Origin: Symbiodinium natans
Lineage: Eukaryota; Sar; Dinophyceae; Suessiales; Symbiodiniaceae
DNA: 64,000 nt
Assembly (NCBI GenBank): GCA_905221605.1
Contig: CAJNDS010000598.1
Location: 43,131-107,130 of the forward strand
Direction of reading: 5' to 3'
Shown here one piece after another: positions 11,435 through 22,599 of this stretch (position 1 is the stretch's first letter; every line of letters begins with the position of its first letter). The position numbers were made by a program, and so were the translations under genes. The notes beneath the pieces are model-generated. The model saw only the letters and a program-made list of their open reading frames with translations. It ran no database searches and was not told the origin of the DNA.

Positions 11435-12763
11435 TTAATGCGGGTCAGCCACCACAGGATCCTCAGCCATGGCCTGGAAACAGAGTGTGATGGAAGCGAT
11501 CAGTGTTCTGAACTCCGGCATCTTCACAGCCCATTGAAGGCCTTCGTTGATCTTGACGAAGAATCATGCAAAGGTGCTCCAGGATGCCATGCTGCACGAG
11601 GGAAATGCTAGCACGGCATCGCACAGACTGGTGCGCTTGTGTGTGGTTTTGAGTAGAGTTATGTGTGTGGGACTGTGTCGGCTTTGCCCGGTCCATGCGC
11701 CAAGCCAGTTGCATCTGTTGCTTGGATACGTGACTGATACATGTATCATCCAGTCAGACATGGACTAGCAAAGCTCGGCCTAGGTAAGTATGAAAAACAT
11801 CTGAAGACTATACAGAGCGCCAACGCTCCTACAAGCACATAAGTCACATAAGCCTGCAGCTGCAGCGGATAAGAATTCAGCGGGGAAACAACAACATGTG
11901 TGAAACAGCAAGGTACGTGGGGGCTACAGTGGCGCAGCGTGTCACACCGCCTTTTCTTTCACATGCCCGCAACCGCCAAGGCCTCGGCGGTGCTGACCGC
12001 TGCTTTCCTTTCAAAGGCCACCTCCCGTGCCTCGTCGTCCCTCAGGGGCTGCATACAGACCCCCTTGCGAAGGCACGCGATGGCGTTCATTGCGGCCAGT
12101 GCGGCAGCTTCTCCCTCGCCTGCCTGCCTCACAAATTGACTGTCCCCATATTTGTTGGAAATCTTTGTGAATGTATCAGATGCAATGCGGTACTGCAACC
12201 GTTGAGTAAGCTTGGTGGCAACCGAGAAATTTAGAAGATTTGCTGTGCGCCCAGCAGAAGTCCGAGGAGAGACCAGTAGTACGACCGCATTGGCAGGGTC
12301 CCACTGGGCTTCTTGTGCAAAGTATTGGCCCGCGCTCTTCACAAAGTCAGACCACAGGGCCTTGTCTTGAGGGCCGTAACCTGGAGGCGGGCACACCAAC
12401 CGGAATCGATACGGCGTGTCACGCTCCAGCAAATCGATCGCTTTCTCGAGGTCCTGCTCCACGGATGCAGACAGCAGGCCACCCAAGTCAAGAACGCGAC
12501 TCCCTGGAGGGAGCTTGGCAAGCGGCGCGGAAGGCGAGGCTTTCTGCGCCTCAGCCGTCTCAGCCGCCTTCGCCTGGGCCTGGGGCAAAAAAAGTAAAGA
12601 CGAGAGCGATGCTCGCCGACCTCTGCATATGGCGAAGGATGTCAAGGTCACGGTCGAGGAGGTTGAGGAGGATGAGAAGCCAAGAAGGCAATAATGGCAA
12701 TAGCAAACGCTAATCCAGGTGACCAGGCCAATGGCTCGCTGCTGCCTGGGCCTCCTGTGCCAT
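11435..12763 (-). CDS. TPM-domain thylakoid-type protein (Psb32/TLP18.3-like), T1
   Basis: The main exon (12579-11959, after acceptor TTTTTTTGCCCCAG) carries a TPM domain: RVLDLGGLLSASVEQDLEKA at its start, WDPANAVVLLVSP in the core, ANLLNFSV, then KYGDSQFVRQAGEGEAAALA and AIACLRKGVC at its end. The last part matches the pattern KYG..F....GE..A...A...I..CL.. of plant thylakoid-lumen TPM proteins, which act in photosystem II maintenance. A possible first exon starts at the ATG at 12763 (MYGTGGPG) and contains the hydrophobic run GLAFAIAIIAFLA, as expected of a plastid-targeted protein in an alga with complex plastids. Joining it in frame would need a non-GT donor. A downstream exon (11556-11435, ending AMAEDPVVADPH and a stop) is conserved in the second copy with an in-frame length change; whether it belongs to this gene is uncertain. 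Confidence 0.7.
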
Positions 12764-13119
12764 ACATCAAAAACACCCGAGGTGGCTTGCGGCTCACGGC
12801 CCACGGCCCTGTCATCAGACACTGCCCTCCTCGCAGATCCACTGGATGCTCGCCAGCCTTCAGAAACACACGCCAAACGCAAGCTTCACCTGTTCCTATT
12901 ACCCACCCGCCTGCCAGGCGTTCACTCGCCATGTTACGTAAACTCTGTGCCATTGTGACAATCGAACGCTCCGCCGTTTGCTGTATCGTAGCTCATGCCT
13001 AAAATTCCTACACTGTCCTACACCAGGAATGCAGACACTGCTCCAAACGTTTGAAGCTTCATCATGGTCACCCTAATATTGGAGCTTTTCACCGGCTAAC
13101 AACTTGGATCAATGTGCAT

Positions 13120-13556
13120 AGGATATGTGAACATGGCCACGCGTGGATTCGACAAGTTGGAGCCGTCCGCGGCTGAGCACGCAGATGAGCAAATACAGCC
13201 AGCAAAAGTCGGCAGATGTCGCTTGTAATTGCACATGGCATTAGCGAATGCGCATGCCTCGTATGCCTTCCTGGCCGTACTTGGCATAAGCCATCAGCAA
13301 CGCCAAAGTCAACAACGCACTTCATTCGCACCATGGTTTCTTCGCACCGTCTAGTGGCTTGCAGTGCACGCTCCCATCACCGAGACATGTGCAGAGTTTC
13401 CACCCGGAAGCCTCTCACAGAGAGCACAGAACGGAAGTGATTGCAACCTAAGGCAACCTACCTCAAAAGAATGGGTTACCTCCGACACTTTGAGACCGTC
13501 CCACCTTGGAGCTGACCGCTGAAACTCAATGTTTCCGACCTTAGTACCATGCACCC
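13120..13556 (-). pseudogene. Gene D, truncated copy D1
   Basis: Similar to D2 at 22.6-23.3 kb. The piece KVGNIEFQR (about 13550-13520) matches KVANVEFQR of D2 with mainly third-position changes, but four bases are missing right after it and the upstream exons of D2 are absent. A second similar piece lies at 13230-13140 (around GSNLSNPRV). I read this as a decayed duplicate. Function unknown. Confidence 0.5.
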
Positions 13557-13681
13557 TTCAGATCCCTTCAGCATCAGGCGTCCAGAGCTCTAAAGACAAA
13601 GAAGCCCAAAAAACTGGCCTCTCACAGGTCCCAAATGGAAATCCTGATGGGAAACTCTGGTCACTCAAAACCGAAGGCTAG

Positions 13682-14090
13682 GGCTGTCGGAATTTGTCTC
13701 CTTGTCTCCCTCTCCCTTCATGTGGGGGGTCTTCGGCATGAGGTTGGTGCGGATGGTGAATGCCAGGGTTTCCGGAGATTGTGTCTCCTTGCCTCCCCTT
13801 CTCGCCTTTCTTGTGGGGTTGGGGTGGTTGTGAACGCTGGGTGTCTCCTTTCACTTGGATGAGGATCGAATCCAGCTTCGCCAATGGCAAATCACATACC
13901 TGGAGTTGGTGTGGGTACTGAATGCCGGCGCTTGCGAAATTTGTCTGTCTCCCGTTGTCGTGGGTGCGCCACTGCTTTGCCGTGCTTGTCTCACGTGAAG
14001 TTGGGGCGGGCGGTGAAATCGCGATATTGTCGGAGTCTGTATCACTTGTCGCCCGCGCCCCCTCCCAGCAGGAGCCCCTTCTCTCCTATC
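13682..14090. repeat. Degenerate tandem repeat of about 85 bp, four to five units
   Basis: Units start with a variant of TCGGAATTTGTCTCCTTGTC and end near GGTGAATGCCAG or similar. The starts seen are at about 13682, 13766, 13841, 13927 and 14020. They have diverged a lot. The units run into the start of the plus-strand ORF Z, so the first 65-70 codons of that ORF may only be repeat sequence. Confidence 0.6.
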
Positions 14091-14794
14091 CCTCAGAGGG
14101 AAAGGGAGAGGGGTGGTCGGCACACGGAGGAGCCGATCCCTGTCCGGGAGACATCTGTAGACAGTGAAGACACGAGCAGGCGGAGCCAACGAGGAGTAGA
14201 CCTCCCAGACAGGGCCTGCTCCGTTGCCAGCGAGCAGGAGGAAGAGGACAAGGAGAAGCAGGCTTTGCTTGAAAAGAAGCTCGAGGCTGCCAAGGAAGAT
14301 CTGCAGAAGCAGAAGGCCGGGGAGGGTGGTAAAGATGATGAGAGTGGCAGCGAACACCTGATCACCCACATCCCGTCGGAGATCCAGCCCGCCCAGAGGG
14401 CCAGCTTCGATGGGCTTTTTTGCCCCCTATGGGGCAAAAGTGGATGCAAGAAGTGGCTGAGCTCGCCCTGGGCATTCAAGCAACACCTCTGCAGCAAGCA
14501 TGACATCCCCCGCGACCAGGCAGCTCGTGTTGCTGACGGGCAGTGGAAAATCTGCCCAGCCGCTCCGAGGCCTCGCAAGAGCCCCACCGTCGCAACAGGG
14601 ACGACCGGAAGCCAGCAGAGCCACAGGGGCCTCCCCCCAATGTGAGCCTGGTGCCTCGGGATGAGACGAACCCCAAGGTTCCCCGATCGGAGCCCTCTGA
14701 GGGCAGCCAGGCCAGCTCCTCCCAGCAGGATGCTGGGATCCGGCTGCTTCGCCAGATGTGGTCTGATGTGGCCGATCGAGTTCTCAAGAAGTGA
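13884..14794 (+). CDS. Acidic coil plus zinc-finger-like protein Z (frame broken near its end)
   Basis: Plus-strand frame from an ATG at 13884 to a stop at 14645, and a second frame from about 14600 to 14794. The first 65-70 codons overlap an 85-bp repeat and are doubtful. Next comes an acidic coil (EQEEEDKEKQALLEKKLEAA), then FCPLWGKSGCKKWL and WAFKQHLCSKHD. Its Cys-x7-Cys and His-x4-His spacing looks like a degenerate C2H2 finger. The second frame has DRKPAEPQGPPPNVSLVP and ends with LLRQMWSDVADRVLKK. The switch between frames needs a small indel or an intron around 14600-14640. It is the only plus-strand gene-like frame in this part of a minus-strand cluster. It may be a mobile-element protein fragment; function unknown. 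Confidence 0.4.
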
Positions 14795-15054
14795 AGGCCC
14801 TGGGCTCAGGAGTCACTGAAAGCCGAGAAATCAGTCTGCAGACTGAAAGCTCAGGGCTCAGTCGATCGCTGAAAGCTCAAGCAAAGAGGGAGGGGTCAGG
14901 GTTCAAGCTCGGGCTGGGCTCCAGAGGGGTTGCAAAACCAGGATAATAGTACACTCAAGCTAAGGCCCTCAAAAAAAAAATGCAAACCCTCTGTGGAAGC
15001 CGCCAAAGCACAGCGATGCAGCACCACGACTCCAAAAAAACTCTGTCCGAAAGG
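14795..15054. other. Short region before the telomeric block, no gene
   Basis: Contains three loosely repeated phrases of GAAAGCTCA type (14810-14880) and an A-run at 14972. Nothing else is recognised. Confidence 0.4.
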
Positions 15055-15365
15055 TTTGGGGCTTGGGGTTTAAAGGTTTAGGGTTAGGGGTTTAGGGTTT
15101 GGGGTTAGGGAGGGCTTGGGGTTTAAGAATTTAGGGTTTAGGGTTTAGGGATTAGGGTTTAGGGTTTTGGGTTTTGGGTTGAGGATTTTGGGTTCAGGGT
15201 TTTGGGTTTAGGGGGTTTGGGGTTTAGGGTCTATTAGGGTTTAGGCTTTTGGGGTCAGGGAGGGCTTAAGGTTTAAGGGTTTCGGCTCTCGGGTTTAGGG
15301 TTTAGGGTTTGGGGTTAGGGTTGGGGAGGGCTTAAGGTTTAAGGGTTTAGGGGGTTTGGGGTGAG
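15055..15365 (+). repeat. Interstitial telomeric repeat block (TTTAGGG type)
   Basis: About 310 bases of TTTAGGG and close variants (TTTGGGG, TTAGGGG, TTTTGGG), partly in longer phrases such as GAGGGCTTGGGGTTTAAG, which occurs about three times in variant form. TTTAGGG is the telomere unit of plants and many dinoflagellates. The degeneracy and internal position show an old interstitial array, not a chromosome end. It is followed at 15410-15425 by a C-run. Confidence 0.9.
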
Positions 15366-15999
15366 GGATTGAAGAGCTTGGGCTTGACCCACCCGCCCAA
15401 CCCAGTCCCCCCACCCCCCCCCCCCTTCGCGGGGTTTTGGAGCCTCTGCCGAGGTGGGCCGGCAGGAAGTCGATAGAGAATAGTGTGAGGATCCACCGGG
15501 CATTGAAAAGTGTAATCTCGCGGCTTCAGCATCTGTTCTTCGAAAGCTTCATATGTAAGCACCATCATGCCCCGCCCCTACCACACCTCCCACCGCACGA
15601 ACAATCCCCCCCCATCATGTTTCCTCACACCTCTGCAGGACTGGTCCTGCAGAAACCATGACTCGGGGGCATTGCGTCAGAACGGCAAGAGCAGAAAGTT
15701 TGCAGAGTCGGACCCCGCAGCTCCACCCATCGACAGAGCCGCACGCCTGTGCGCGACGCGGCGGTGAGCTCCCGTGAAACGCCCCCCCCCAATCGCCTGT
15801 AAGCTGCCCCAGAGCTCAGCTCCGAGTGGGTGCCATCAAGACTTGTGGGCGGAAACACCGAAATCTTCCGCGGGAAGGGGGGACTCTCTCTCTCTCTCTC
15901 TCTGAAAAGTGTTGTGCTCAGAAATCGCAGAGACAATCGCCCACAACATCGTGCCCCCTCCCCTCCCCCGCTCCAGCCCCCAGCTCTTGGAAGCCGCAC
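15366..15999. other. Region between the telomeric block and B3
   Basis: Contains C-runs (15410-15425, 15781-15790) and a TC tract (15887-15903). On the minus strand a stretch at about 15735-15640 follows the B3 coil exon and might hold another exon (VELRGPTLQTF), but no paralogue in the window supports it. Confidence 0.3.
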
Positions 16000-17988
16000 C
16001 CTGCGCTGAAGGTCCAGGAGCATGCGGATCTCCGAGAGCTCCTCTGACCACATTGTTTCGACACTTCGCAAGTCTTTTTATCTCTTTTTGGGATTGGAAA
16101 GCAGCACTTATCAACTCTGATTAGCTCTGCCCTTTGCCCTAGGAAAGGCACATGCTTCCTAACACCGAAACAAGCAAGAGTCGTTGAACCTACGTGAGAC
16201 CCACACTTCCGGTACACGAGACGACTACTGTGTCGAGCTCCCGGCTACCCCGATTCAAGGTCGGCAATTCGGAAATAGAAACCACTCCTCCACAAGAACG
16301 TTTGAAGCTGTCCTGGCTGAGGCTGCCCTGGTTGCGCGATGGCTCAGCCGCTTCGACCTGCGAGGGTTCCCAGTTCGGTGCATGCGAGCAGGCGCAGTGC
16401 TGTTTTCAGGAGGCTCGGGGCTTGTACACGGCACAAAAAAAGTATGTGCAGATAGTTGCATGGCTTGAAGCAGTTCTTGAGATCTACATTTCGTCTTGGA
16501 GATGGTTCGTCTCAGCTGCCGCTTGTCAGTTAATTGAAGGGGATTCTGGCAGTAGCTGTTGTTGGAGAATGTTGGAGATGACATCATCATTGCTGGCGTC
16601 TGAAGTTGCGTATGCAGCTCAGCTGCCTTCTTCCCCCTTGCCAGAACTGATGCTCTTGTGGGCAGTTGCTTCTGGGACCGTTCCGGCACATGCTACAGAA
16701 CAGCAGTACCTCAACCTGTCTCAACACTGTGCTCCCTGCGCCCGCAAACAAAGACTTCACAACACCCGCCTGAGCACGAACCCAAGCTACCCATGGCTAT
16801 CCTCGCCTTCTTGGTGGGCTCAGCTTCCAATGCTTCTAGCCTGTGGGCAGTAAACTGAGCTTTGGGGTCTCAGAATCCAAGAGCCAGAAAGCGGGCGGTG
16901 AAGTTCCTTGTAGGAAACATACACCTGAAACGGCACGCCTCCATTTTGCAGGGAAGGATCCGGCCTGAAAACCAAGCCCTGTTCTGGGACGTTCTGGGAA
17001 GCGACGCAACCATGCTTGTTGAACTGGCCCAACTGCCTCCGAATCGCCATACCAGCTTCGGTATGACCATACAGTGAGCAAGGTTCGTGCAGCGCTAAGC
17101 TCACGAACTTCTTGACGAAGATTTCGAAAGGAACAACAGGTCCGGTATGTGTCTACCAATGATCTACCATCTCAGTTCACGTATCCCTCTGTCCGTTCGT
17201 CCATGCATGTGCTCCACCTCATGTTCAACGCTACATGTCTTGCACACCCTCTTATCCGCAGACAACCTCGTGTTGCATGCTCGCAGACTCTCGAAGCGCG
17301 CGCCTTCGCAAGATAGCGCTCAGCTCTTCGTTGGAGCGCTTTGCAGTGGCAAGCCCAGCCTCCCCCAAAGGGCCAGGCGCAACGAAACAACTGCTGTTCT
17401 GGGAAATTGTCACAACATTGGCACATGCAATACATGGGAGCTTGGAAGCGCCGAAGCCCCAAACTTGACCCGCCACATGCCAAAACTCTGGCAAAGGAAT
17501 CTGACATTCCAGATGCCTTGATGACACGCTGCTGCGTCTCCAACAAGTCCAGCCTCTCAATCATCGACAGGGGCTTGAACTTCGAACAGATGCACAAAAA
17601 CAATCCCAGCATTCCGGATTTGAAGAAATGTGGAAGTCACTTTGGGCACGTAGAGCTTCGTTTTTGAAGGTGTTGAGTTTACAGAAACCTATCGGAGATA
17701 TCCATTCCTGTGCCTCATGTGAACATTTGAACATTTACAGAAAGACTGCGGCGGTAGAGTTTGCACGTCAAATCAAATTAAAGAATCTGACACCCTGCCA
17801 CAGTGGAAACTACCGATCACGGGACATTCCTTCAACGTACGATCCAAAAAAAGAACTGCGGCTCTGAAGAAGACCGCGCGGCTCTGCAAATGTATTGCAA
17901 CATCCCTGCTTTGCTGCCGCATGCCTGGAACTCACCCCGTTCAGCGCCCGAGAGCTCTCTTCTGCGAAAGCCTGGCTGCGAGCGCAGG
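16000..17988 (-). CDS. Coiled-coil exon module B3 (diverged paralogue of B1/B2)
   Basis: Same exon order as B2 with clear divergence. SQAFAEESSRALNG ends at 17936 before a consensus GTGAGT. Then come PLSMIERLDLLETQQRVIK (about 17586-17518), KRSNEELSAILRR (about 17339-17302), LEALEAEPTKKARIAMGSLG (16840-16782, acceptor CCCACAG), NWEPSQVEAAEPSRNQGS (about 16377-16296) and ELSEIRMLLDLQRR (16041-16000). Conservation across copies is the main evidence that these short exons are real. The signal peptide seen in B2 is missing: the frame upstream of SQAFA runs into a TA-rich simple repeat, so the first exon was lost or lies further upstream. No VP domains follow; the telomeric block and Z lie beyond. 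Function unknown. Confidence 0.5.
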
Positions 17989-18016
17989 ATTTGCGGATGG
18001 AACAAAAAATCAAGAT

Positions 18017-18140
18017 ACATATACAAAAAATATATTTGTATATATATATATACACAGACACATAGATGTAGATGTAGACATCGAGGTAGATACTGATGTA
18101 GATATCAATACAGTAGATGTAGACACAGACACAAGTAGAA
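18017..18140. repeat. TATA and GATGTAGA-type simple repeat
   Basis: A TATATATATA tract at about 18036-18052, then imperfect units of GTAGATGTAGAC type. It directly flanks the exon-1-like end of B3. Confidence 0.8.
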
Positions 18141-19563
18141 TGTACATATGTACACATTTCTGTTTATATATACAACAGACGCTTCATGCTGCATTTTTCT
18201 GGCAGATTCACATCGACGCTGCATCAAAATGCTCAGACTATCAGCTCAGCGTGGACAGGCAAGCGGTAATTATCCTGCTGGCTTCAACCTGGTCTTTGCA
18301 ATCTGGCCCGAGGTCATTTCGAACTTGCTGGCTACGAACAACGGAACGAGAAACCGTGGACTTTTACGGCGATGGCCTAGCATAAGGTTTCATTCACGGC
18401 TCTCTGAAAGTTTGGAAACAATCTTTAGAAAGATTGGAATGGCGTGTTGTTTGTCCCAAGCGACTTGTACGGTGACTCGCATTCCACTTTGCGTCCGGCT
18501 CGATTGTCTAATGAAACTGGTAGCAGCTAGCAACATGTGCACTGCGCAAATGGCAGCAAACACCCCCACATTTCCGGCGTTTCTTCTGACAGCTTTTCAT
18601 CACGATCCACGCCCATCGTTACGAGCATTCTCAAGCACCGTGTGCTACCCAAAAAACCATGCCATCTTTGGAATACCAACTTGGTTCTGAAGCCCCGCAT
18701 GATCCAACAAACTTGGCAAAAACCCTGCCAAGTCAAAGATATGCTGGCGGACGAGTGGAGGCAAACGAGGAAGTATGTTACCACGACGACCTCTTGGACC
18801 TCTCCAACCGAAAAGGCCCTTCACAGCTCGAAGAATTCACCTCAGCGCCAGTGCTTTGCCTGTGTCAAGTTCAACACCTCCCTGAAGAGCCAGTCAGACC
18901 GGAATCAGAACAGGTCGACAGGGCCAGCGGCAAACAGTGCCGAGCAGGCGTGGGAGTGCTGGGCTGCATGTTGAGGATGGCATGCTCTGGGCCGCAGGCA
19001 ATGGAAAAGGCAGGCAATGGAGAAGTAGTCGTCGATCACACGAGGGTCCAAGGAAATGTGCGTGGGATGCTACGACCCAAAGCGGTCCCCTTGCAGGACC
19101 AAAGCAAAACAAGGTTGAACCCTCTTGTCGGAGGCTTTTTGTTTTAGAGCGAAGACACGGCCACGACGCACACCATCGCATTTTTTAGGTTCCGCAACAT
19201 TGTTTCATCTCGCAAGGCTGCCAAAACAAAAACGTCGGAGAGCACGCACGAACACGCACGAACACGCACGAACACGCACATGGGGGCGCACTCTTCTTCC
19301 AAGCGCTGCCAAGGGCGACTGCGAGAGATGGTGCTCATCTTCAGACTTGACAAGTCGTCGATGCGCCGCACCGCTCGCTGCACGCGGAACCACGCGGCCC
19401 ACCAATGTGTTGGCCATCGCCATCTGCAGAAGCCCATGGGCCGGTGGGCCCAGAACAACTTAGGAAAGGGATCGTGGATTTGCGGACGAGTGACCCGTAT
19501 ACGAGAGTGCTACAAGACGTCCTCCGCCATCACAAGCAAGAAGCGATCATCACAGAAGCCAAT
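18141..19563. other. Region between B3 and A2, no confident gene
   Basis: A 10-bp repeat of GAACACGCAC lies at about 19233-19280. A minus-strand frame at 19423-19290 (AMANTLVGRVVPRAASGAAH) and one at 18640-18560 (GVDRDEKLSEETPEMWG) could be exons, but no paralogue or motif supports them. Confidence 0.3.
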
Positions 19564-21638
19564 CTAATCACCTAATCCAACCGTAGCTACAGCTCTGCCT
19601 GGAGGGCGTTGGGAATGGTGCTCTCCTGGACCTGTCTTCCACGCAAATTCACCCAAAGAACCAAAAACCTTCAAAAAACACTCAGACGGACACCTTGCCA
19701 GAGTTGTTCTGTGAGGAGGCAGCTGCGGCTTGGGCGGCTTTACCAGGATCCTTTGCAGGCTGTCAGACGCGAGTAAATCCAAGAGCTGAACAGGGCGATT
19801 GGCAGCTTGCACAACTGGCCGCTTGGCCTGAAGGATCTTTTTCTTGACAGCGGATGCCGGTCTGGATCCGCTCTTCTGCTCGCAACTGAGCTCGTTGGCC
19901 GAATAGCCTGTGCCCTGCGTACTCTGACGTGCTTCATTGCAGCCGCTGTGTGATTCCTATCGGCCTATGCATTTCGGGGTAGACAGCCTGACTCACGTCC
20001 ATGTAGATCACCTCGCCGGGCGTGCAGTCTTCTGGGACAACCTCTCAGTGCTGGAAACATCTGGAACAGATGCAAATAGGAAGGCAGGAAAGGATTGGAA
20101 AGGATAAACATCTATGCATCGGTCTGCCTGTATTTGTGCGGCCCGATCACTTAACACTCTGCTTCTCTCGCTCACTTCTCGCTGTCATCTGTTGCTCTCA
20201 TCGGTTGCTCGCATCTGTTGCCGCCCAAGCGCCACCTCGAACTCGGCATCATCCACTTCAACGATAAAGACGTCTCCTGCACGGCATTATGCCCAGAGAC
20301 TGCGTGTATGGTGCATGAGGCATGTCAAAGATCGTCATCTGTACCCTAGCCCACCCATAGCCCACTCATGTCAAACACGCTTCCTGCCCTTGTCGATGCC
20401 AAGTCCTGCGATGCAGTCTGGCGGTATCAAGATCTCGATGTAGCCGGAGTCGGGAACATGTTGCCTCAAGTTGGGGGCTCCGGGTGAAAAGACGATGTAG
20501 CAATGCTCATGATTAGAAGCGACAAATCTAGTAAATCCGGTTCGTACCTCCTGCCAGCTTGGGCCAGGATGCGCCACCTCCTCTGAGATTTGACCTTGCC
20601 AGAGAGCTCGAAGCTCTTGACGCACTTGTTGAAGCTCTTGGCGCATCTCCCGCAGCTCCTCGGACATTCCGAAAATAAATTGACACAAAAATAAGGAAGT
20701 GATCTCAACATAAGCTAAACTTGAGCAATTCAAAGCCCCAGACAGAGGGTACCGGGTTCAAGAAGCCGCGGGAAGGCACTTGTAGGGTCAGCTGGTCCCC
20801 CGGCCCAAAGCCATCCTTAGAAGAACATCTTCAAACATCTTTGAACATGAAAGAGTGAAAAATCACGATGACATCAGAATGACGTGCTTCAAACCTGTTT
20901 CCACACCGGGTCGCTGGTACAGGGACATCAAACTCCATATTGTCGATGGCAGCCACAAACGTTTGGCCAGGGAGGACATTTTCAGGAACTGAGACTTCTA
21001 CAAAAATGCCTGTGTCACTGGAACTCTGACTAGCCAGAATGGATGGTGCGTTGGCCAAAGCTCCTGGCAAAGCAAACTTTCCAATGGCACGTTTTGAAGG
21101 TACCTCCATCGTAATGACATCTCCGGTGTTGCTTCCTTTTGGCACCAGAATTTCAAACTCTAAGCCATTGACCACTGTGATGAAAGTATCCCCAGGGTGA
21201 CAATTGTCTGGCACCGTGATTTGCACGATGCTGGCATCAGTAGCGACAGAATCGACCACCGAGGCTTCGTACTCCAGGTCTCCTTTAGACAATCCTCCAG
21301 CATGCCCGAGATCAGGACACCCAGGTACCTCAGGCGTCGGACGCTGCTTTTCGATGGATTCCCAGGGACGCAGATCTGGCATGATGTCCATGGCAATCAT
21401 CTCCCCAGACACGCAGCCTTCTGGTGCGATGACTTCATACTGTATATCATCCACCACAACAAAAAACTTTTCCCCCGGTTTCACATTGGAAGGCAGCGCC
21501 ACATGGATCGACTGCCGGGAAGAACTGGAGCTCGTCCTTTGACGAGCGACTCGAGGCTCGTCGGGGTCGACGAGGTTGGCAGTGGGAGCACCTGTAGGAT
21601 CGGGTCCTTCACCGTGTCCAGTTCTGGCGGCAGCTTCA
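19564..21638 (-). CDS. VP-repeat protein A2 (paralogue of A1)
   Basis: Collinear with A1. The long exon is open from 21638 to about 20920, with VALPSNVKPGEKFFVVVDD, VQITVPDNCHPGDTFITVVN and VEVSVPENVLPGQTFVAAID. It is followed by GFGPGDQLTLQVPS (20815 to about 20735, after CTAAG), the coil MSEELREMRQELQQVRQEL (about 20667-20548, GTACGA donor), GYIEILIPPDC (about 20452-20408), GDVFIVEVDDAEFEVA (about 20278-20225), VVPEDCTPGEVIYMD (20041-19997, GTGAGT donor) and a last exon with SAVKKKILQAKRP to a stop at 19564. Only one set of the three-exon domain is present, where A1 has two. Upstream of 21638 the frame matching A1 has a TGA where A1 has CGA, so the 5' end is broken or uses another first exon. 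Function unknown. Confidence 0.6.
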
Positions 21639-21911
21639 ATGCCTCAGGCGCGGCCGGGCTGGCAGTCTGTCTCCACAGAACGCAGCCCAAAAGCAACCCC
21701 CCAGTGGCCTTGGGCAATAGCTGCATCTGCATTGGCCTTGGCAACTGGAAACCCCAAAGTGAAAATCCAATCATTAGCAGGACCGCTCATGCAAGTTGCA
21801 AGTCCAAACCCCCGAACTTATGCACGCTCTGACCCCCGCCGGGCATTTGAGAAGAACTATCCTCACGCACCTACGTGTGCCCATCAGGTACCCATCTGGC
21901 AGCCTCCCTCT

Positions 21912-22578
21912 TTAATGCAGGTCAGCTACCAGAGGATCCTCAGCCATGGCCTGGCCTGGAAACAGAGTGTGATGGAAGCGATCAGTGTTCTGAACAAAGT
22001 GGCAGCCACATCTCCGGCACATTCCGGCATCACAGCCCAGTGGAGGCCTTGTTTGATCTTGACGAGGAATCATGCAAAGGCGATCCAGGACGCCATGCTG
22101 CACGCGGCAAGTTGCTAGCACGGCATCGCACAGACTGGTGCGATTGCGTGTTGGTTTGAGTAGAGTTGTGTGTGCGGCTGTGTAGGCTTTGCCAGATCCA
22201 TCTGCCAAGCCAGTTGCATCTGTTGCTTGGATATGTGACTGATACATGTATCATCCAGTCAGACATGGACTATCAAAGCTTGCGCGGCTTAGGTAAGTAT
22301 GAAGAACAACTGAAGACTATACAGAGCGCAAATGCTCCTGCAAGCACATAAGTCACATAAGACTGCAGCTGCAGTGGATAAGAATTTGAGAGCGGAAACA
22401 AAAACATGACATGTTTTCGTGTGAAACGGCAGGGTACGTCGGACGTTGGGGTCACACGGTTCAGAATGGCGCAGCGTGTCACTGCGCCTTTCTTTCACAA
22501 GCCGGCTGGCGCCAAGGCCTCAGCGGAGCTAACCAAGTGCTGACCACCCGTGCCGAGTTGTCCACCGGGGTTGCATAC
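21912..22578 (-). pseudogene. TPM-domain gene remnant T2
   Basis: Only the last codons of the TPM exon remain (22578-22500): CMQP and a garbled tail with stops, against CMQPLRDDEAREV in T1. The downstream exon (22066-21912) is still recognisable by FRTLIASITLCFQ. Relative to T1 it has 24 extra bases, which keep the frame, and a 5-base tandem duplication (GGCCA) that changes the end. The TPM domain itself is deleted. Confidence 0.6.
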
Positions 22579-22599
22579 ACTTAGGCATCAGTTGCGTTG

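Larger units (their letters stand above)
11400..13556. repeat. Segmental duplication A-T-D, copy 1 (right part)
   Basis: Resembles 21850-23330 in the same order: the last exon of the TPM gene, the C-terminal end of the TPM exon, then gene D fragments. Together with A1 and A2 the duplicated unit spans roughly 7.2-13.6 kb and 19.6-23.3 kb. Divergence is much higher than between B1 and B2, so this is an older event. Confidence 0.8.

Noticed and set aside
13851-14369. Minus-strand ORF with Leu-rich segments opposite Z
   Set aside because: It mirrors the Glu/Lys-rich coil of Z; long Leu runs opposite such coils are usual shadows.
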